DNA from: Spinellus fusiger
Taxonomy: Eukaryota > Mucoromycota > Mucoromycetes > Mucorales > Phycomycetaceae
Assembly: GCA_025094145.1 (NCBI GenBank)
Contig: JALLLS010000004.1
Span: 496,001 to 560,000 of the forward strand
Length of the DNA stretch: 64,000 nt
Direction: 5' to 3'
Below the pieces are notes generated by a model, which saw only the letters and a list, made by a program, of their open reading frames with translations, ran no database searches and was not told the DNA's origin. The position numbers were made by a program, and so were the translations under genes. Position 1 is the first letter of the stretch; every line of letters starts with the position of its first letter. Positions 33,255-43,886 of this stretch are shown piece by piece.

Positions 33255-34595
33255 CAGTCATGCACCATTGAATTTAATACTTGCCTAAATTTTAATAAAA
33301 AAACTTTTTTTTTTGCATAAAACTCTTCTTCTTTCCAAATATTATTAAACCAACACAACATGTCAGATAAATTTTCAGAAACAAACACTCGTGGAGAATA
33401 TGATAAAGCAGAAGATAAAAAGCTATGGGGCATTTATTACCTGTTTAAGGCTGGATTAAAATTGACTATCATCGCAAACGTAGTTGAGATGAAAAAGCCC
33501 ACAGTTCAAAATATTATCAGAAATATCAAAAAACATGGGTCACCATTGCGTTTGAAGAGTCATGGAAAACCCAGAAGAGTGAATGAGAGGGACCTCAGAC
33601 ACCTGGAAAAGGTCATTAGAGAGGATCCATTTGCCTCATATATTCAGCTGAAATTGGAAATGTTGAAGATTCAGGTTGATGTATGTAGAAACACCATTAT
33701 CCGTTACTGTAAGCAGTTAGGGTTTGGATATTTTTCTCCGGCTCACAAGCCAGCCTTAACTGAAAAACACAAAGAGAAACGGCTTCTTTGGGCTAAAGAA
33801 CATGTCAATTGGACGAACGACCAGTGGAAAGGCGTTGTCTGGTCTGATGAGTCCAGGTACACCTTGAAAGGAAACGATGGAGGTGCCCGTGTAATCAGAA
33901 AAGTTGGAGAAAGGTATGATCCTAATCCTATTGTTTTAACAACGAAGTTTGGTGGCGGAGGGGTTATGCTTTGGAGCTGTTTTTGGGCGGGCGGATTTGG
34001 CCCATTAGTCTTTGTTGATGGCACTGTAAACCAAGACGAATATATCAAGATTTTGGCTGGTGAGTTCCATCCTTGGTTTATGGAATTGCATCAGAAAAAG
34101 GATAGGGAGTTTCTGTTACAAGAAGATGGTGCTAGTTGTCATACTGGGGCCTATGCCAGATGGTGGAAAGAGACGCATCAAATTAGGGGCTTTGAGTACT
34201 GGCCCGCACAGTCCTGACTTAAACCCAATTGAACACATCTGGTGGTCCTTGGAAAGACGAATTGAGGAAAGAAGGGTATCTATTACCAATATAGAAAGTT
34301 TGAAGGCTCTACTTGCAGAGGAGTGGGAGAGGGTTGGTGTTGAACTTGCACAACGATTAGTTCTGAGTATGACAGATAGATGCCAGGCTGTAATTGATGC
34401 CAAAGGAGGCCATACGAAATATTAATTATATTATTATTATTTTATTTTCTATAATTAAAGATGTTGAGCCTTAGTATGATCAAGTTTGGAGGTCCTAGAT
34501 CAAATGTGGAGTGTTTTATCTAATGTTGAACATATCCTAAATATTTCGTCCTGAAATTTATTTTCAAAAGTATTAAATTCAATGGTGCGTGACTG
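33255..34595 (+). mobile_element. Tc1/mariner element, right-arm copy
   Basis: This is the mirror copy of the element at 1002-2341, 1341 bp, with the same CAGTCA(T/C)GCACCATTG termini and TA flanks at 33253-33254 and 34596-34597. It was carried by the segment duplication and is not an independent insertion. Confidence 0.93.
33360..34425 (+). pseudogene. Transposase of right-arm element, one frameshift
   Basis: The frame runs intact for 285 codons from MSDKFSETNT through WSDESRYTLKG, KFGGGGVMLWSCFW and LLQEDGASCHTG to EYWPAQS, where a stop follows. The expected continuation SPDLNPIEHIWW is present in another frame starting at about 34211, and runs to the stop at 34425 (GGHTKY). The break looks like loss of two bases in a short AGAG. 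The left arm has the identical break, so this is the oldest lesion. Otherwise this is the best-preserved transposase in the window. Confidence 0.92.
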
Positions 34596-34952
34596 TATCG
34601 GGTGTAATTTCTGGAAATCTATTTCCTTCTGTGTTACTAGCAAGCAATATTTCGAGTTCATTATGCTAGTATAATGAGATAAAGTATTGGAAAAAGGGCA
34701 AGCAACCTCATTAACTGTATGGGACAAAAAATTCAGACTGGAATAGATGTCAAGGACTGGTAGTAGCTACTAAGTGATCTTGAGATAAAGCTATTTTTTT
34801 GAATACAAATCATCTTATTTATTTATTAAATAATTCATGTTTAAATATAAGAAAGAAGGAAAGTTATGACACTATTAAGATAATGTATAAAACTAGAAAA
34901 ACAAGGAAGTCTATGTTTAAAGAAATTGACTTCTTTCTGTCGGGCACTTTAT

Positions 34953-35369
34953 TTAGCAGCTTGAGGTACTTCCAGAGTTTGACAAGCATATCTTTTGTGA
35001 GTAGAAGTTGATAGAGTTTCCATCGGATGCGCTGACCAGGTTTCCAGAAGAACATTGGTTGATAGAATCCTGTACAAACTGCTTCAATTCACTTCCCTGT
35101 CTACCACCACCAGGAGTTTTGGCCGATATAGCAATTGACAAAGCGCAGGAGTCATCTTGAGCTAAGATGCACACATAACCACCATATTTGTCATTATATT
35201 TTGCAAGACAGTTATCAGTATCGGCCGAGTATATAATATTATCATCCAGAGACCAATTGTCCAAGATTGTCTGACAGTTCCAAACCCAGGCCTTGTGGTT
35301 ATTCCCGCAAGAAACAGCATAAGTGCTGGCAATGAGCAAGAAAGCAGGAGTGAGGATGTTAGAGAACAT
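34953..35369 (-). CDS. Small secreted cysteine-containing protein, right copy
   Basis: This is the mirror-image paralogue of the gene at 229-645: 138 aa, with the same signal peptide and cysteine pattern. The only residue change noticed is Met to Ile in the KxCLSNSG segment near the C-terminus. Its TATA-like motif is at 35424-35431 on the minus strand. Both copies keep the start, the stop and all cysteines. Expression from two loci would raise dosage, but the sequence does not show whether either is expressed. Confidence 0.75.
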   Translation of the reverse strand: MFSNILTPAFLLIASTYAVSCGNNHKAWVWNCQTILDNWSLDDNIIYSADTDNCLAKYNDKYGGYVCILAQDDSCALSIAISAKTPGGGRQGSELKQFVQDSINQCSSGNLVSASDGNSINFYSQKICLSNSGSTSSC

Positions 35370-35458
35370 GATAGTAAATAAGATGAAAGTAAGGTAATAA
35401 AATAAAGTAAGGTATCTAGTGGCCTTTTATACTAAAATAAATCAGATCATATACTGCA

Positions 35459-36346
35459 ATGAAATTTCATAACATCTTGGCATGACTCAACAAAGCTAGC
35501 ATAGTAGTTTGCGCATGTTAAAGTATAGTGTGGTGATGAAAAAGACCCCTCTGGATTTCAAATACACAAATAATTATATCGGCTCAGTTTATTACAATTG
35601 ATTTTTATGATATTATAGTAGTCTTGACTATTTATAGTTTAGACATTCATTTATTTAATGCTGTTGCAACCTTCTTTGACATTATGATTAGTTACATTTA
35701 TAGATAATATATAATTGCTGAGCCAAGGTTAAAGAGTTATTTCGATAACTCAAGATAATATTACATTAGTCTATGTCAATTCAAAGCTTTTTTCTTATTT
35801 ACTTAGGATAATTAATTAATTTTCACATATAATATCTAATATTCATTCTATGAAAACTGCTTGATTTATGTAAATTATTATGAATGTCCTAATAAATTCG
35901 TTCCAGCTCCATAGAAATACTAAACTCTTTAAAGCTGAGTTATTAATTAAGTGTAGGTCTTCATATTGTTAATCTGTATATTTTTCTGTATAAAGAAGTG
36001 ATATATGCTTAAAAAATCTGTATATTCTGTTCAAATGCCATATTGTTTACTCATGTAATTTTCTTGGCATACTGTTGATAAGCCATTACCGAGCTCCTCT
36101 ATACTTTGTGTAAGAATTGATTTAATTTTAGTGGCCGACTGCCTGGATTTCATTTAATCTGATTGAAAGTTTCTTTTTATATCTGTACGGTTGGGCAAAG
36201 AAATAACTCCAGAGATACGCGGGACCTCGGGGAAAGGCTGGATTCTTCTTAAGGTTTATGTGTTGGATGAGGGGATCTTAAATGAAAGATGGGGAACTTA
36301 GTTCTTTACGGCTGCGAGAACTATGGTTTTGGCGGTCTGGATGAGG
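35459..36346. other. AT-rich spacer with a GC-richer patch
   Basis: This DNA is unique and mostly very AT-rich. The stretch 36190-36345 is noticeably richer in G and has no recognisable gene or terminal repeat. It stops exactly where the CACACCC element begins. Confidence 0.5.
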
Positions 36347-37104
36347 TACACACCCAAAGATTTTCTGGCCTTTAAGCGGTGATATCTCCTTCCTTTTACG
36401 AGGGTCCCAGATTTTACCCTTATATGGAATAATAATTAAAATCAAAAGGTCTGCAGATATCCAAATAATTTTTTTCTTTTATGGATACCTCAATATCAAT
36501 TTGTATTATTGTCGTCAATGGCTTGTTAGTCCAAATGAAATTCGGTCAGTTAACAGGTAGTTAAACTCTGATGTTTATTAATTTGTATTGCTACGTCTTT
36601 TATACCTTTCTACTACTAGTATTCTAGCTTCAGGGGTATGCTATTGACTACTACAAACTATCATCATCCCTTAGTATTCGATAGCATCTCCTTCTCAGTT
36701 TATTAGTGAGAGTTGATGTTTCCAAAAATTGTTGCAGTTCCAGTTATAGAAAATGTCTTTACGACATTATCAATAGAATGTATTGTTTATGAATAAAATT
36801 GTTTATTATAATATTATAGCAAATGATACATTATAACTATAGCTACTACCTAAGTAGATTCCCTCATAGCAATAGAATTTATTCCTTAAAATTCTTGTGC
36901 TTTATTCTTGAGAGATAGATGACTATGCTCAGGATTATATCCTAGATATTATTGACCTTGTAGAAGACCACTTAGAACTAACCTGAAACGGGTCTTTACT
37001 TGCCTAATAACAATACAATGAGTGTCTTGTAAAATACAATGAGATCAATCCCAGATTATGACACTGATTACCTTTTTAACTCAAGAATAATCTTTGGTGG
37101 TGTC

Positions 37105-37401
37105 TGTAAGGGACCACTGTAAACAGGTAGGGAGAAGGTACTAGGTGTTGTGCGAATAAGACGAGATATAGTAGATAGTATATGCTGATAGCAGATATCA
37201 GAATACCAATTTTATTATGACAATTGGATAAGTATTTATATGATTGTTTTTATGGTACTATCCAATTACTAAGTGACATATGCTATACGAATAATAAAGG
37301 AGTGTATGATCAGTGACATAGAAGTGATACGAAATAAAGGAGTGATGTTGATGGCGGGGAAAATAGTGTAAAATAAGGAGTGTTCAAATTAGGTCATCAC
37401 A
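37105..37401. mobile_element. Probable solo LTR inside CACACCC element
   Basis: A 297-bp insertion relative to copy 2 starts TGTAAGGGACC and ends GGTCATCACA, the TG...CA form of LTRs. Flanks are GTGTC (37100-37104) and GTGTT (37402-37406), a 5-bp duplication with one mismatch; copy 2 reads GTGTCTATCAC uninterrupted at this point. A solo LTR left by recombination of an LTR retrotransposon fits best. Confidence 0.6.
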
Positions 37402-37633
37402 GTGTTCATCACTTCCTTCTATTGTTTTTTTGTTAATAATAGCACATTACCTTGCTCAGCTATGCTCATCTTGACGAGTACTTGAGTGTTAAGTTGTATG
37501 TGCAGTGTGATAAATAACAAAAGGAGAGGAGTATCAAAACAAATAATAATCTTTCTTTCTCTATTCTGGTGGGATATACAACTAGCCTCTACTCATAAAA
37601 CCCACAAGTCAAACAATTCACACTCTATTTTTC

Positions 37634-37828
37634 TTGGACCTAAAGGAAAGTACTATAAACAATACCTTTTTGTCATTAAGTACTATTGTTAATACCAGTT
37701 ACAATGAGACAGTTGAGGTTATTATGAATATTGAGTCAATGAATGGCTATACAGTTCTTAATATAAGTGAGCTTGATTCTATTTTATGGACAATAGTTGC
37801 CAGAGTTAATTCTGTGTGTGTCTTATAA
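37634..37828 (+). pseudogene. Conserved coding relic in CACACCC element, copy 1
   Basis: The segment TSYNETVEVIMNIESMNGYT, followed by VLNISELDSILWTIVARVNS, aligns in the same frame with copy 2 at 43384-43590 (TSYNKIIEVIMNIESMDEYT). No family is recognised. It may be what remains of a transposase. Confidence 0.4.
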
Positions 37829-38136
37829 TAAACATCTTTTTTAAATATTGTTATACTGCAAATACTGTGGACTTATGGACAACACATTATGTTAAGAGAA
37901 GATCAGTGACTGAGTTATATTTTTGGGGTGATTTTTGTTCTATTTCTTGTCTTTACAGCCAATTCTATACTTTTTAATTGCAGTCAATCATCATTGCTAA
38001 AATGGGCAAGCAAAGTTTAAAATAGTTTATTTAGACAGCGAAATATCCTTTTTAAACACATTAGCCAATCATAATAAGATTTCAATTTTATTCTCAGGAT
38101 ATTTCTTTTTATATTCCAGAAATCTTCGGGTGTGTA

Positions 38137-39160
38137 CATAAAATTAGAGAATAATACTACAGCAATAATCATGAGCGACAATAAAGTGAAGTTTGCTGAG
38201 CTGTATCAGGTGGAATATATATATTACTTGGGAAATGATATACAGAACAAATGAACCACAAAAATATAGTTCAATGAATATACGTCATAGAATTTGAGAA
38301 AATGTAAATAATAACTCTAGTAAACCAAACTAAAGATACTACTGATTTTTTTATCTTTGTCTTTCTGAGCATTCAAAGAGCAATAACTAATTTCCAGTTA
38401 ACAGATTTACACATCTAAGGATTTTTTGATCTTCAAACAATACGATTTTCCTCTAATAGAACAAAATGGTTCTTTATATGGAATATCTGCTGCATATACG
38501 CAAAGACTCTTTTTTTTTAGTTATAGGCAAGAATGCCAATCAGTGACTTGGGTATCATCAGGACGAAAGAAGGCACGTAATAAGATATATAGTCTTAACA
38601 AGAATAGCATTCCTTTGAAGCCATGGTGTATAGATATGATACTATAGGGTTCTATAATAAACATAGAATTTCCCTGGTATTTTTTGAATCGTATCTTAGA
38701 GGCTAAGATTGCTCTAAATATTGAAACACGCAGTGTTTCTTGTTTTTCTCGCATATATCTCCATGTAACACTATAAATTACATACACTTTTGGTCTTCTG
38801 TCACTATTGTTGTTGAAAAAACTAGTCTCTGTTACCTATCTTTCTGAATTAACAGAAAAACAAATCTGTTAAGTACATCCCCCCATTTTTATCTTTCGTG
38901 TGTAGTCTTTGTGTTAGTAGTTTCTCTCTCTCTAGAGTTCTACACGCCTCATAGATCCATCACTACTTTTAATTACACTTTTTATAGCACTAGTAACTCA
39001 ATAGAGTAAAGTAGTTATTTTTAAAGAATGGTTTAATAGCAATATTAACAATTATAAAAGGAATATATCTTCTATTGTTGAAGACAATCTTCTAAAATGG
39101 GATATCAATCAGTTGTAGTTCAGAACATCCAATAAAAGAAGGTACTCTGTACTTCAGATA
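38137..39160. other. AT-rich spacer
   Basis: No gene was seen. The last ~70 bp (39090-39160) resemble 42065-42135, a short repeated motif around GTTGTAGTTCAGA and GTACTTCAGA. Confidence 0.45.
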
Positions 39161-39863
39161 TACAGTTCAAAGTATTTTTATTTTTGGATGTAGTTTGCTA
39201 TTCGCGTATTGGATATATTAGCCACCCTATGAGATTATTTGAGACAAAATGGGATAGACATAGAAACACTTCAAATACAAAAGTGAAAATAATAATGAAA
39301 ATGAATGAGAGACAGAAGGACAGAGAAACACAAAACCTCACATGAGGGAAAAGTGATGAAAAGTGAGAAATAATGGTAAAATTAGAATTATGAATAGACA
39401 TCCAAAAGGCCATAAAGTCAGCAAGGGAAACAGGACACCAAAAAGATAACCGTCATCCTGTGGTGATTCGAAATCCAACGAGGGATACTTAGAGCAACTC
39501 GGACAATCCTGAGGACACAAATACAGCAACTACACTAGCAGCTTCTGGCTTTGCTAAACGGGCTAAGAATAGTTGGTAGAAGACAGATTGGAGAAGAAGT
39601 GAGGATACAGCGTCTGTTTCTGGAGTCCTTTGCACTCTATGATAGCATCAGTGTTCCCGCTCAACACACCCATCAGCAGCCTCAATGAGCAGGCTACCAG
39701 CTGATGGCTCTACTTTAAAGTCTAGATTAGATGTGGCTCGATCAATGGCTTGCAGCAGTATTAAAAAACTGGGCCAAAGATCTCGCCATTTAACAAAAGA
39801 CTTAACCGTGCGCGGCAGAAGATTTAGACAATAGTCAATTGGATGAACATCTTGTGGTGGTGC
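39161..39863 (-). mobile_element. 5'-truncated LINE copy
   Basis: About 700 bp match the reverse complement of the LINE 3' part (full-copy positions ~30784-31490), from GCACCACCACAAGA to the common 3' end ACTTTGAACTGTA. It contains the end of ORF2 and the 3' UTR. 5' truncation is typical of incomplete LINE reverse transcription. It retains CGA where the full copy has TGA at 30906. Confidence 0.93.
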
Positions 39864-39943
39864 GAAAATAGTATATAGTGAGTTCTAAATATTCTTACAA
39901 GTTGTAGATTCTCCGACTTTATTTCTTTTATTATGTTCTTTTA

Positions 39944-40035
39944 TTGGTTTTTTCCAAACGATTTACATATTCAGTTTATTTTTTTTTGCGTCCCGATTTT
40001 TCTTTTGTATATGTAAATCGTTTGGAAAAAACCAA
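39944..40035. mobile_element. 92-bp TA-flanked hairpin element (mini-MITE)
   Basis: Two perfect inverted arms (27 bp within the element, plus the flanking TA) start TTGGTTTTTTCCAAACGATT at 39944 and end at 40035, separated by 38 bp. TA lies on both sides (39942-39943, 40036-40037). It has no coding capacity. It could be a very small MITE or a foldback structure. Confidence 0.6.
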
Positions 40036-40179
40036 TACTTGTTTGTTATAAATATAATATTAAACAAATAGTATAAACTTCAAACTTATATAGAATATAG
40101 ATAAGATCAAAAATCATAGATAAAATTTTATTAGACAAAAATTATTGGTATTTGGCACTTATATCTTTTGATTGAATGA

Positions 40180-40560
40180 CAGATTTGTATCTCCAAGGCA
40201 TACTATCAATATGACTGATATTTTTATGGGTGTTTTTTTATCATTCAAGTAACAGGACAGCCTCTAAATTCCTAAGAGTACTTTGGACAGGCATCTTCTT
40301 TAGAAAATCACAGCCCAAAATATCCCAAAAGTGCTCAATAGAGTTTAAGTCAGGGGTTTGTGAGAGTCAGCTCTTCATTACGACTAAACTCATTTTTTTC
40401 TTTATTTTTTCATCATCTTGAACTTATGGCTACTAGAGTTATTCTCCTGAAGAACACAACTGATCTCTTAATTTATCTCAGAAAGATAGACCAATTCAGG
40501 AAAGTAATTTTCTTTTATCTCTCTCAGTGAGGATGAGCTTGCACACAGTACCTTTTATAG
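40180..40560 (-). pseudogene. Decayed Tc1/mariner transposase fragment
   Basis: On the minus strand, VLQENNSSSHKFKMMKK (catalytic region, Asp replaced by Asn) and NPDLNSIEHFWDILG followed by TLRNLEAVLLLE are readable in different frames. It resembles the fragment at 22561-23060. No termini were found. It lies just left of the element at 40624. Confidence 0.75.
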
Positions 40561-40623
40561 CCTTAGAATCCCCAATTTCTCTGTATTTCTTTTTCACTTT
40601 TGCATTTGAAGTGTCTCTATGTA

Positions 40624-42000
40624 AAGTGACCTGACAAAAGTAATGGATATTTTTCAAATGCAGTTTTCCTTTTTTAGATTTATACTTTTCTTAATAGTGT
40701 TATAAATTCATGAATTCATAAACTAAAGACGTGAAACTTTGAATAGATAAAGATATTAGTGTTTATAATAAACAGTAGTGGTTCTCATTGTAATGTTAAT
40801 TTAATAACCACTATGGCCACTCTTAGCATCAATGACGGCCTGGCATCTCCGCCCCATGCTGGCAATGAGGGTGTCTGTCACCACCTTTGATATTTTATCT
40901 TGTTTCAACATCAGGGCCACCTCCAACTTCTGTTTGGTGCAGTTGAACTTTCTGTCCTTCCTAATAGTCTTATTGAGATGGGCCCACAGATGCTCAATTG
41001 GATTGAGATCGGGACTTTGAGGACCAGTAAGGAAGAGTTTTCATCCTCTTTGTTGCCTTTCATTCACGGGTCTCTTTTCTCGTATGAGGTCTAACATTGT
41101 TCTCCTGTAGACAGAAACTGGCTTTAGGGTTTATGAGTGAGAGACATTTGAGTTCATGGCAGTAGGCTTCTCCCAAGACATTGATGTACTTGCCGGAGTT
41201 TATTCTACCCTCCACCACAATCTATCTCTCAATACTTTCTTCACTGAAGTAGCCCCATACTATCACTACACCTCCAAAATTCTTTGTTTCTAGGAAATTC
41301 TTGGGCTCAAAGGCCGTGACCTACTGCCTGATGAGTATTACCCCTCCTCCCTGTCATAGCTCGTGAGCTTGATTTTGGACTCGTTGGACAAGACTACTTC
41401 CTGCCACTGCTCATGGGTCCAACCAACCTGCCCACGGGCCCACTGGAACCTTACCTTTATGCTATTATTTTTCAAAAAAAAAAAAGGCTTGACTACAAGA
41501 CCAAATGAATAAAAGCTCATCTCACCAAGGTACTACCTCAAAGTCTTGTCTAATACCTTGCTAGTCATGTCTACCATGATGGCCTCCATGGTCGATTGGT
41601 GATCCCTCACAACTATTCTTCTCAACCATTGGAGGGCCCTGTTGTCCAACTATCTTTGTCAGCAACTCTTGGGAAAATACACCATCGAGCCTGTCTTCTT
41701 GTAGTGCCTCATGATGTCCCATACAGTGGAAGAAGGCACGTTGAACATGTGAGATAGCTCGGCCATGTTTGTATTCATTTTCAGTACCTCATGCAGGATG
41801 GCTGTACGAGTCTCATAGCTAGTATATTTCCTATAAATATCAGGGGTGTTGGTGAAGATTCTCATAGTTTTAGATGAGCTATACATTATAAGAAAAGAGG
41901 TGTTATGAACAGAGAAAATAAATAGTATATGTTATTTTATTTATTTTGTATAAGAGTAGTCCGAAATTTGAAATTGTCGATTACATTCTTTTGATTACTT
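40624..42000 (-). mobile_element. Tc1/mariner element, AAGTGACC family, second long copy
   Basis: This 1377-bp element has left end AAGTGACCTGACAAAAGTAA and a decayed matching right end (GATTACATTCTTTTGATTACTT), with TA at 40622-40623 and 42001-42002. It is the same family as 23075-24417 and the 457-bp derivative at 4840. Confidence 0.88.
40801..41886 (-). pseudogene. Transposase of the 41-kb element, heavily decayed
   Basis: The start is at 41886 (MYSSSKTMRIFTNTPDIYRK), colinear with the transposase at 23250-24308. The helix-turn-helix (HMFNVPSSTVWDIMRHYKKT) is followed by frame changes and stops. An A-run near 41471-41482 causes one frameshift. The core motifs are eroded, and the left end keeps the LRSQSRSQSN-like and IDAKSGHSG region. 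It is more decayed than the 23-kb copy. Confidence 0.85.
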
Positions 42001-42002
42001 TA

Positions 42003-42647
42003 GATGTAATATTTTTTTACTGTTCACAAAAGAAAATAGTTTGGATCTTTTGACATAGGACTGTGTTCCATAAATGGATATTCACGAGTTGTAGTTCAGA
42101 GCAGCCAAAAAGAGGTTATCATGTACTTCAGACACACACAAGAGACATTGTATTATCGACACCCTTATTCTACCATTGACACAATGCCTTTGGACTCAAG
42201 AAGCAATTGAAGATATTATCACCAATTCTTAATAAACAGTAGCTGACACTTCAATATTTTTAGTAAGAATAAACTTTTTTATTTCTCTTTATTGTATGTT
42301 TATCTATTTCTCTGAACCAAAAATGTTACCTACTGAGCAAGATATGTATGAAGGAAAACCCAACATACTTGTAGAAGCAACCTAAGGCTATTCCACTTAT
42401 TATTATTTTAGTTTTTATAGGAAACTATAGCAAGTTCTTCATATACTAATCCTACCAGAAGAATGTCAATCAAGATATCTTTACATGATACTGGCTAGAG
42501 GTCTAAATAGTCACTCATTTTTGTGGGATCTGGTACACATCACCAATAAAATAGTCACTTATATGTATTCATTCTTCAAGTATATCTTGATCCATCCACC
42601 CACTGAAAAATGATGAATGAAAATAGATATATTACACTCCAATCAAA
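42003..42647. other. AT-rich spacer
   Basis: No gene was seen. It contains the 42065-42135 segment similar to 39090-39160. Confidence 0.45.
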
Positions 42648-42649
42648 TA

Positions 42650-43884
42650 CACACCCGAGGATTTTCTGGCTTTTAACCAGATATACGCTATCCCCTTTAC
42701 GTAAAAATATATCTTGCCTTTTATGGAACTGTGTTTAAAATCAAAGGTTTGCAAGTATCTAAATTTTTCTTTCCTTTTGTGGATACCTCAATATCAAATT
42801 ATATTATCAATAAAATATATTGTTTATGAATAAAATTGTTTATTGTAATACTGTAGCTAATAACATACTATTACTATAGCTACTGCTGCTCTAGGCGTAT
42901 TCCTTCATAGCAATAGAATCCACAACCTAAAAGCCTTGTAATTTATTCTTGAGAGATAGAAAACTATGCTCATGAGTATACCCTAGAGACCCTAGATAGT
43001 ATAGAAGACCACCTAAGACTGACTTGAAAGGAGTCTTTACTTGCCTAATAACAATACAATGAGTGTTTTGTACATTAGAATAAGCCATAGCCCAGATGAA
43101 GACACTGGTTACCTTTTTATCACTAGAATAGCCTTTGGTAGTGTCTATCACCTCCTTCTATTGTTTCTCTTTTTTAATAATGGCACAATACCTTGCTCAG
43201 TTATGCTTATCTTGACAAGTACTTGGGTGTTAAGTTGTATGTGCAGTGTAGGAAATAACAAAAGGAGGGGAATATCAAAACAAATAATTTTTCTTTCTCT
43301 ATTCTGGTGGGGTATACACTAGCCTCCACTCATAAGATCCACAAGTCAAATTCACACGTCAAACAATTCACGCTCTATTTGCCTTGAGACTAAATTCTAG
43401 TATTAGAAACAATACCTTGTTATCATCAAGCACCACTGTTAATACCAGTTACAATAAGATAATTGAGGTGATTATGAATATTGAGTCAATGGATGAATAC
43501 ACAGTTCTTAATATAAGTAAGTTTGGTTCTATTTTATGGACAATGACCAGTAGAGTTAACTCTATAAGTTCTATAATACATCTTTCTTAAGCAGTGTTAT
43601 ACTGCAAATACTATGGGCTTATAGTTAACACATTATGTTAAACAATAAATGCAGTGACTGAGTTGTAATATTAAGTAAATTCTTGTTCTATTTTATGTCT
43701 TTACAGCTAATTCTATACTTTTTAATTGCAAAGTCAATAGTGATTGCTAAAACAGGCAGGTAGAATTTGAAATAGCTCATTTAGACAGCGAAAAAGCATT
43801 TTAAAACACATTAGCCAATCATAAGAATATTGCGATTTTATTCTCAGTATATTTCCTTATATATACCAAAAATCTTTGGGTGTG
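42650..43884. mobile_element. CACACCC-terminus DNA element, copy 2
   Basis: This 1235-bp copy has ends CACACCCGAGGATTTTCTGG and CCAAAAATCTTTGGGTGTG and TA flanks (42648-42649, 43885-43886). It is in the same orientation as copy 1 and similar over most of its length, with many substitutions, so both are old. It lacks the LTR insert and ~260 bp found in copy 1. Confidence 0.75.
43384..43590 (+). pseudogene. Conserved coding relic in CACACCC element, copy 2
   Basis: The counterpart of 37634-37828: TSYNKIIEVIMNIESMDEYT then VLNISKFGSILWTMTSRVNS, in the same frame. The function is unknown. Confidence 0.4.
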
Positions 43885-43886
43885 TA

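Larger units (their letters stand above)
31650..35458. repeat. Right arm of large inverted repeat
   Basis: This is the reverse-complement copy of 140-3946 and carries the same genes in mirror order. Its transposase has fewer lesions than the left copy, whereas its coding remnant near 31761 has a stop (TGA) where the left arm reads TGG. The arm lies immediately after the LINE insertion (31501-31649 separates them) and before unique AT-rich DNA. Confidence 0.95.
36349..38134. mobile_element. CACACCC-terminus DNA element, copy 1
   Basis: The left end reads CACACCCAAAGATTTTCTGG; the right end is its near complement (CCAGAAATCTTCGGGTGTG). Both ends are flanked by TA (36347-36348, 38135-38136). 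The interior matches copy 2 at 42650-43884 in the same orientation, apart from a 297-bp LTR-like insert here and ~260 bp missing there. The coding content is decayed; a ~45-residue stretch near 37691-37820 keeps a common frame with copy 2. The TA target points to the Tc1/mariner/pogo group, but no transposase motif was recognised. Confidence 0.75.

Noticed and set aside
39161..39863. Target-site duplication for the truncated LINE
   Set aside because: The flanks share only a short TATA-like string; no convincing duplication could be defined.
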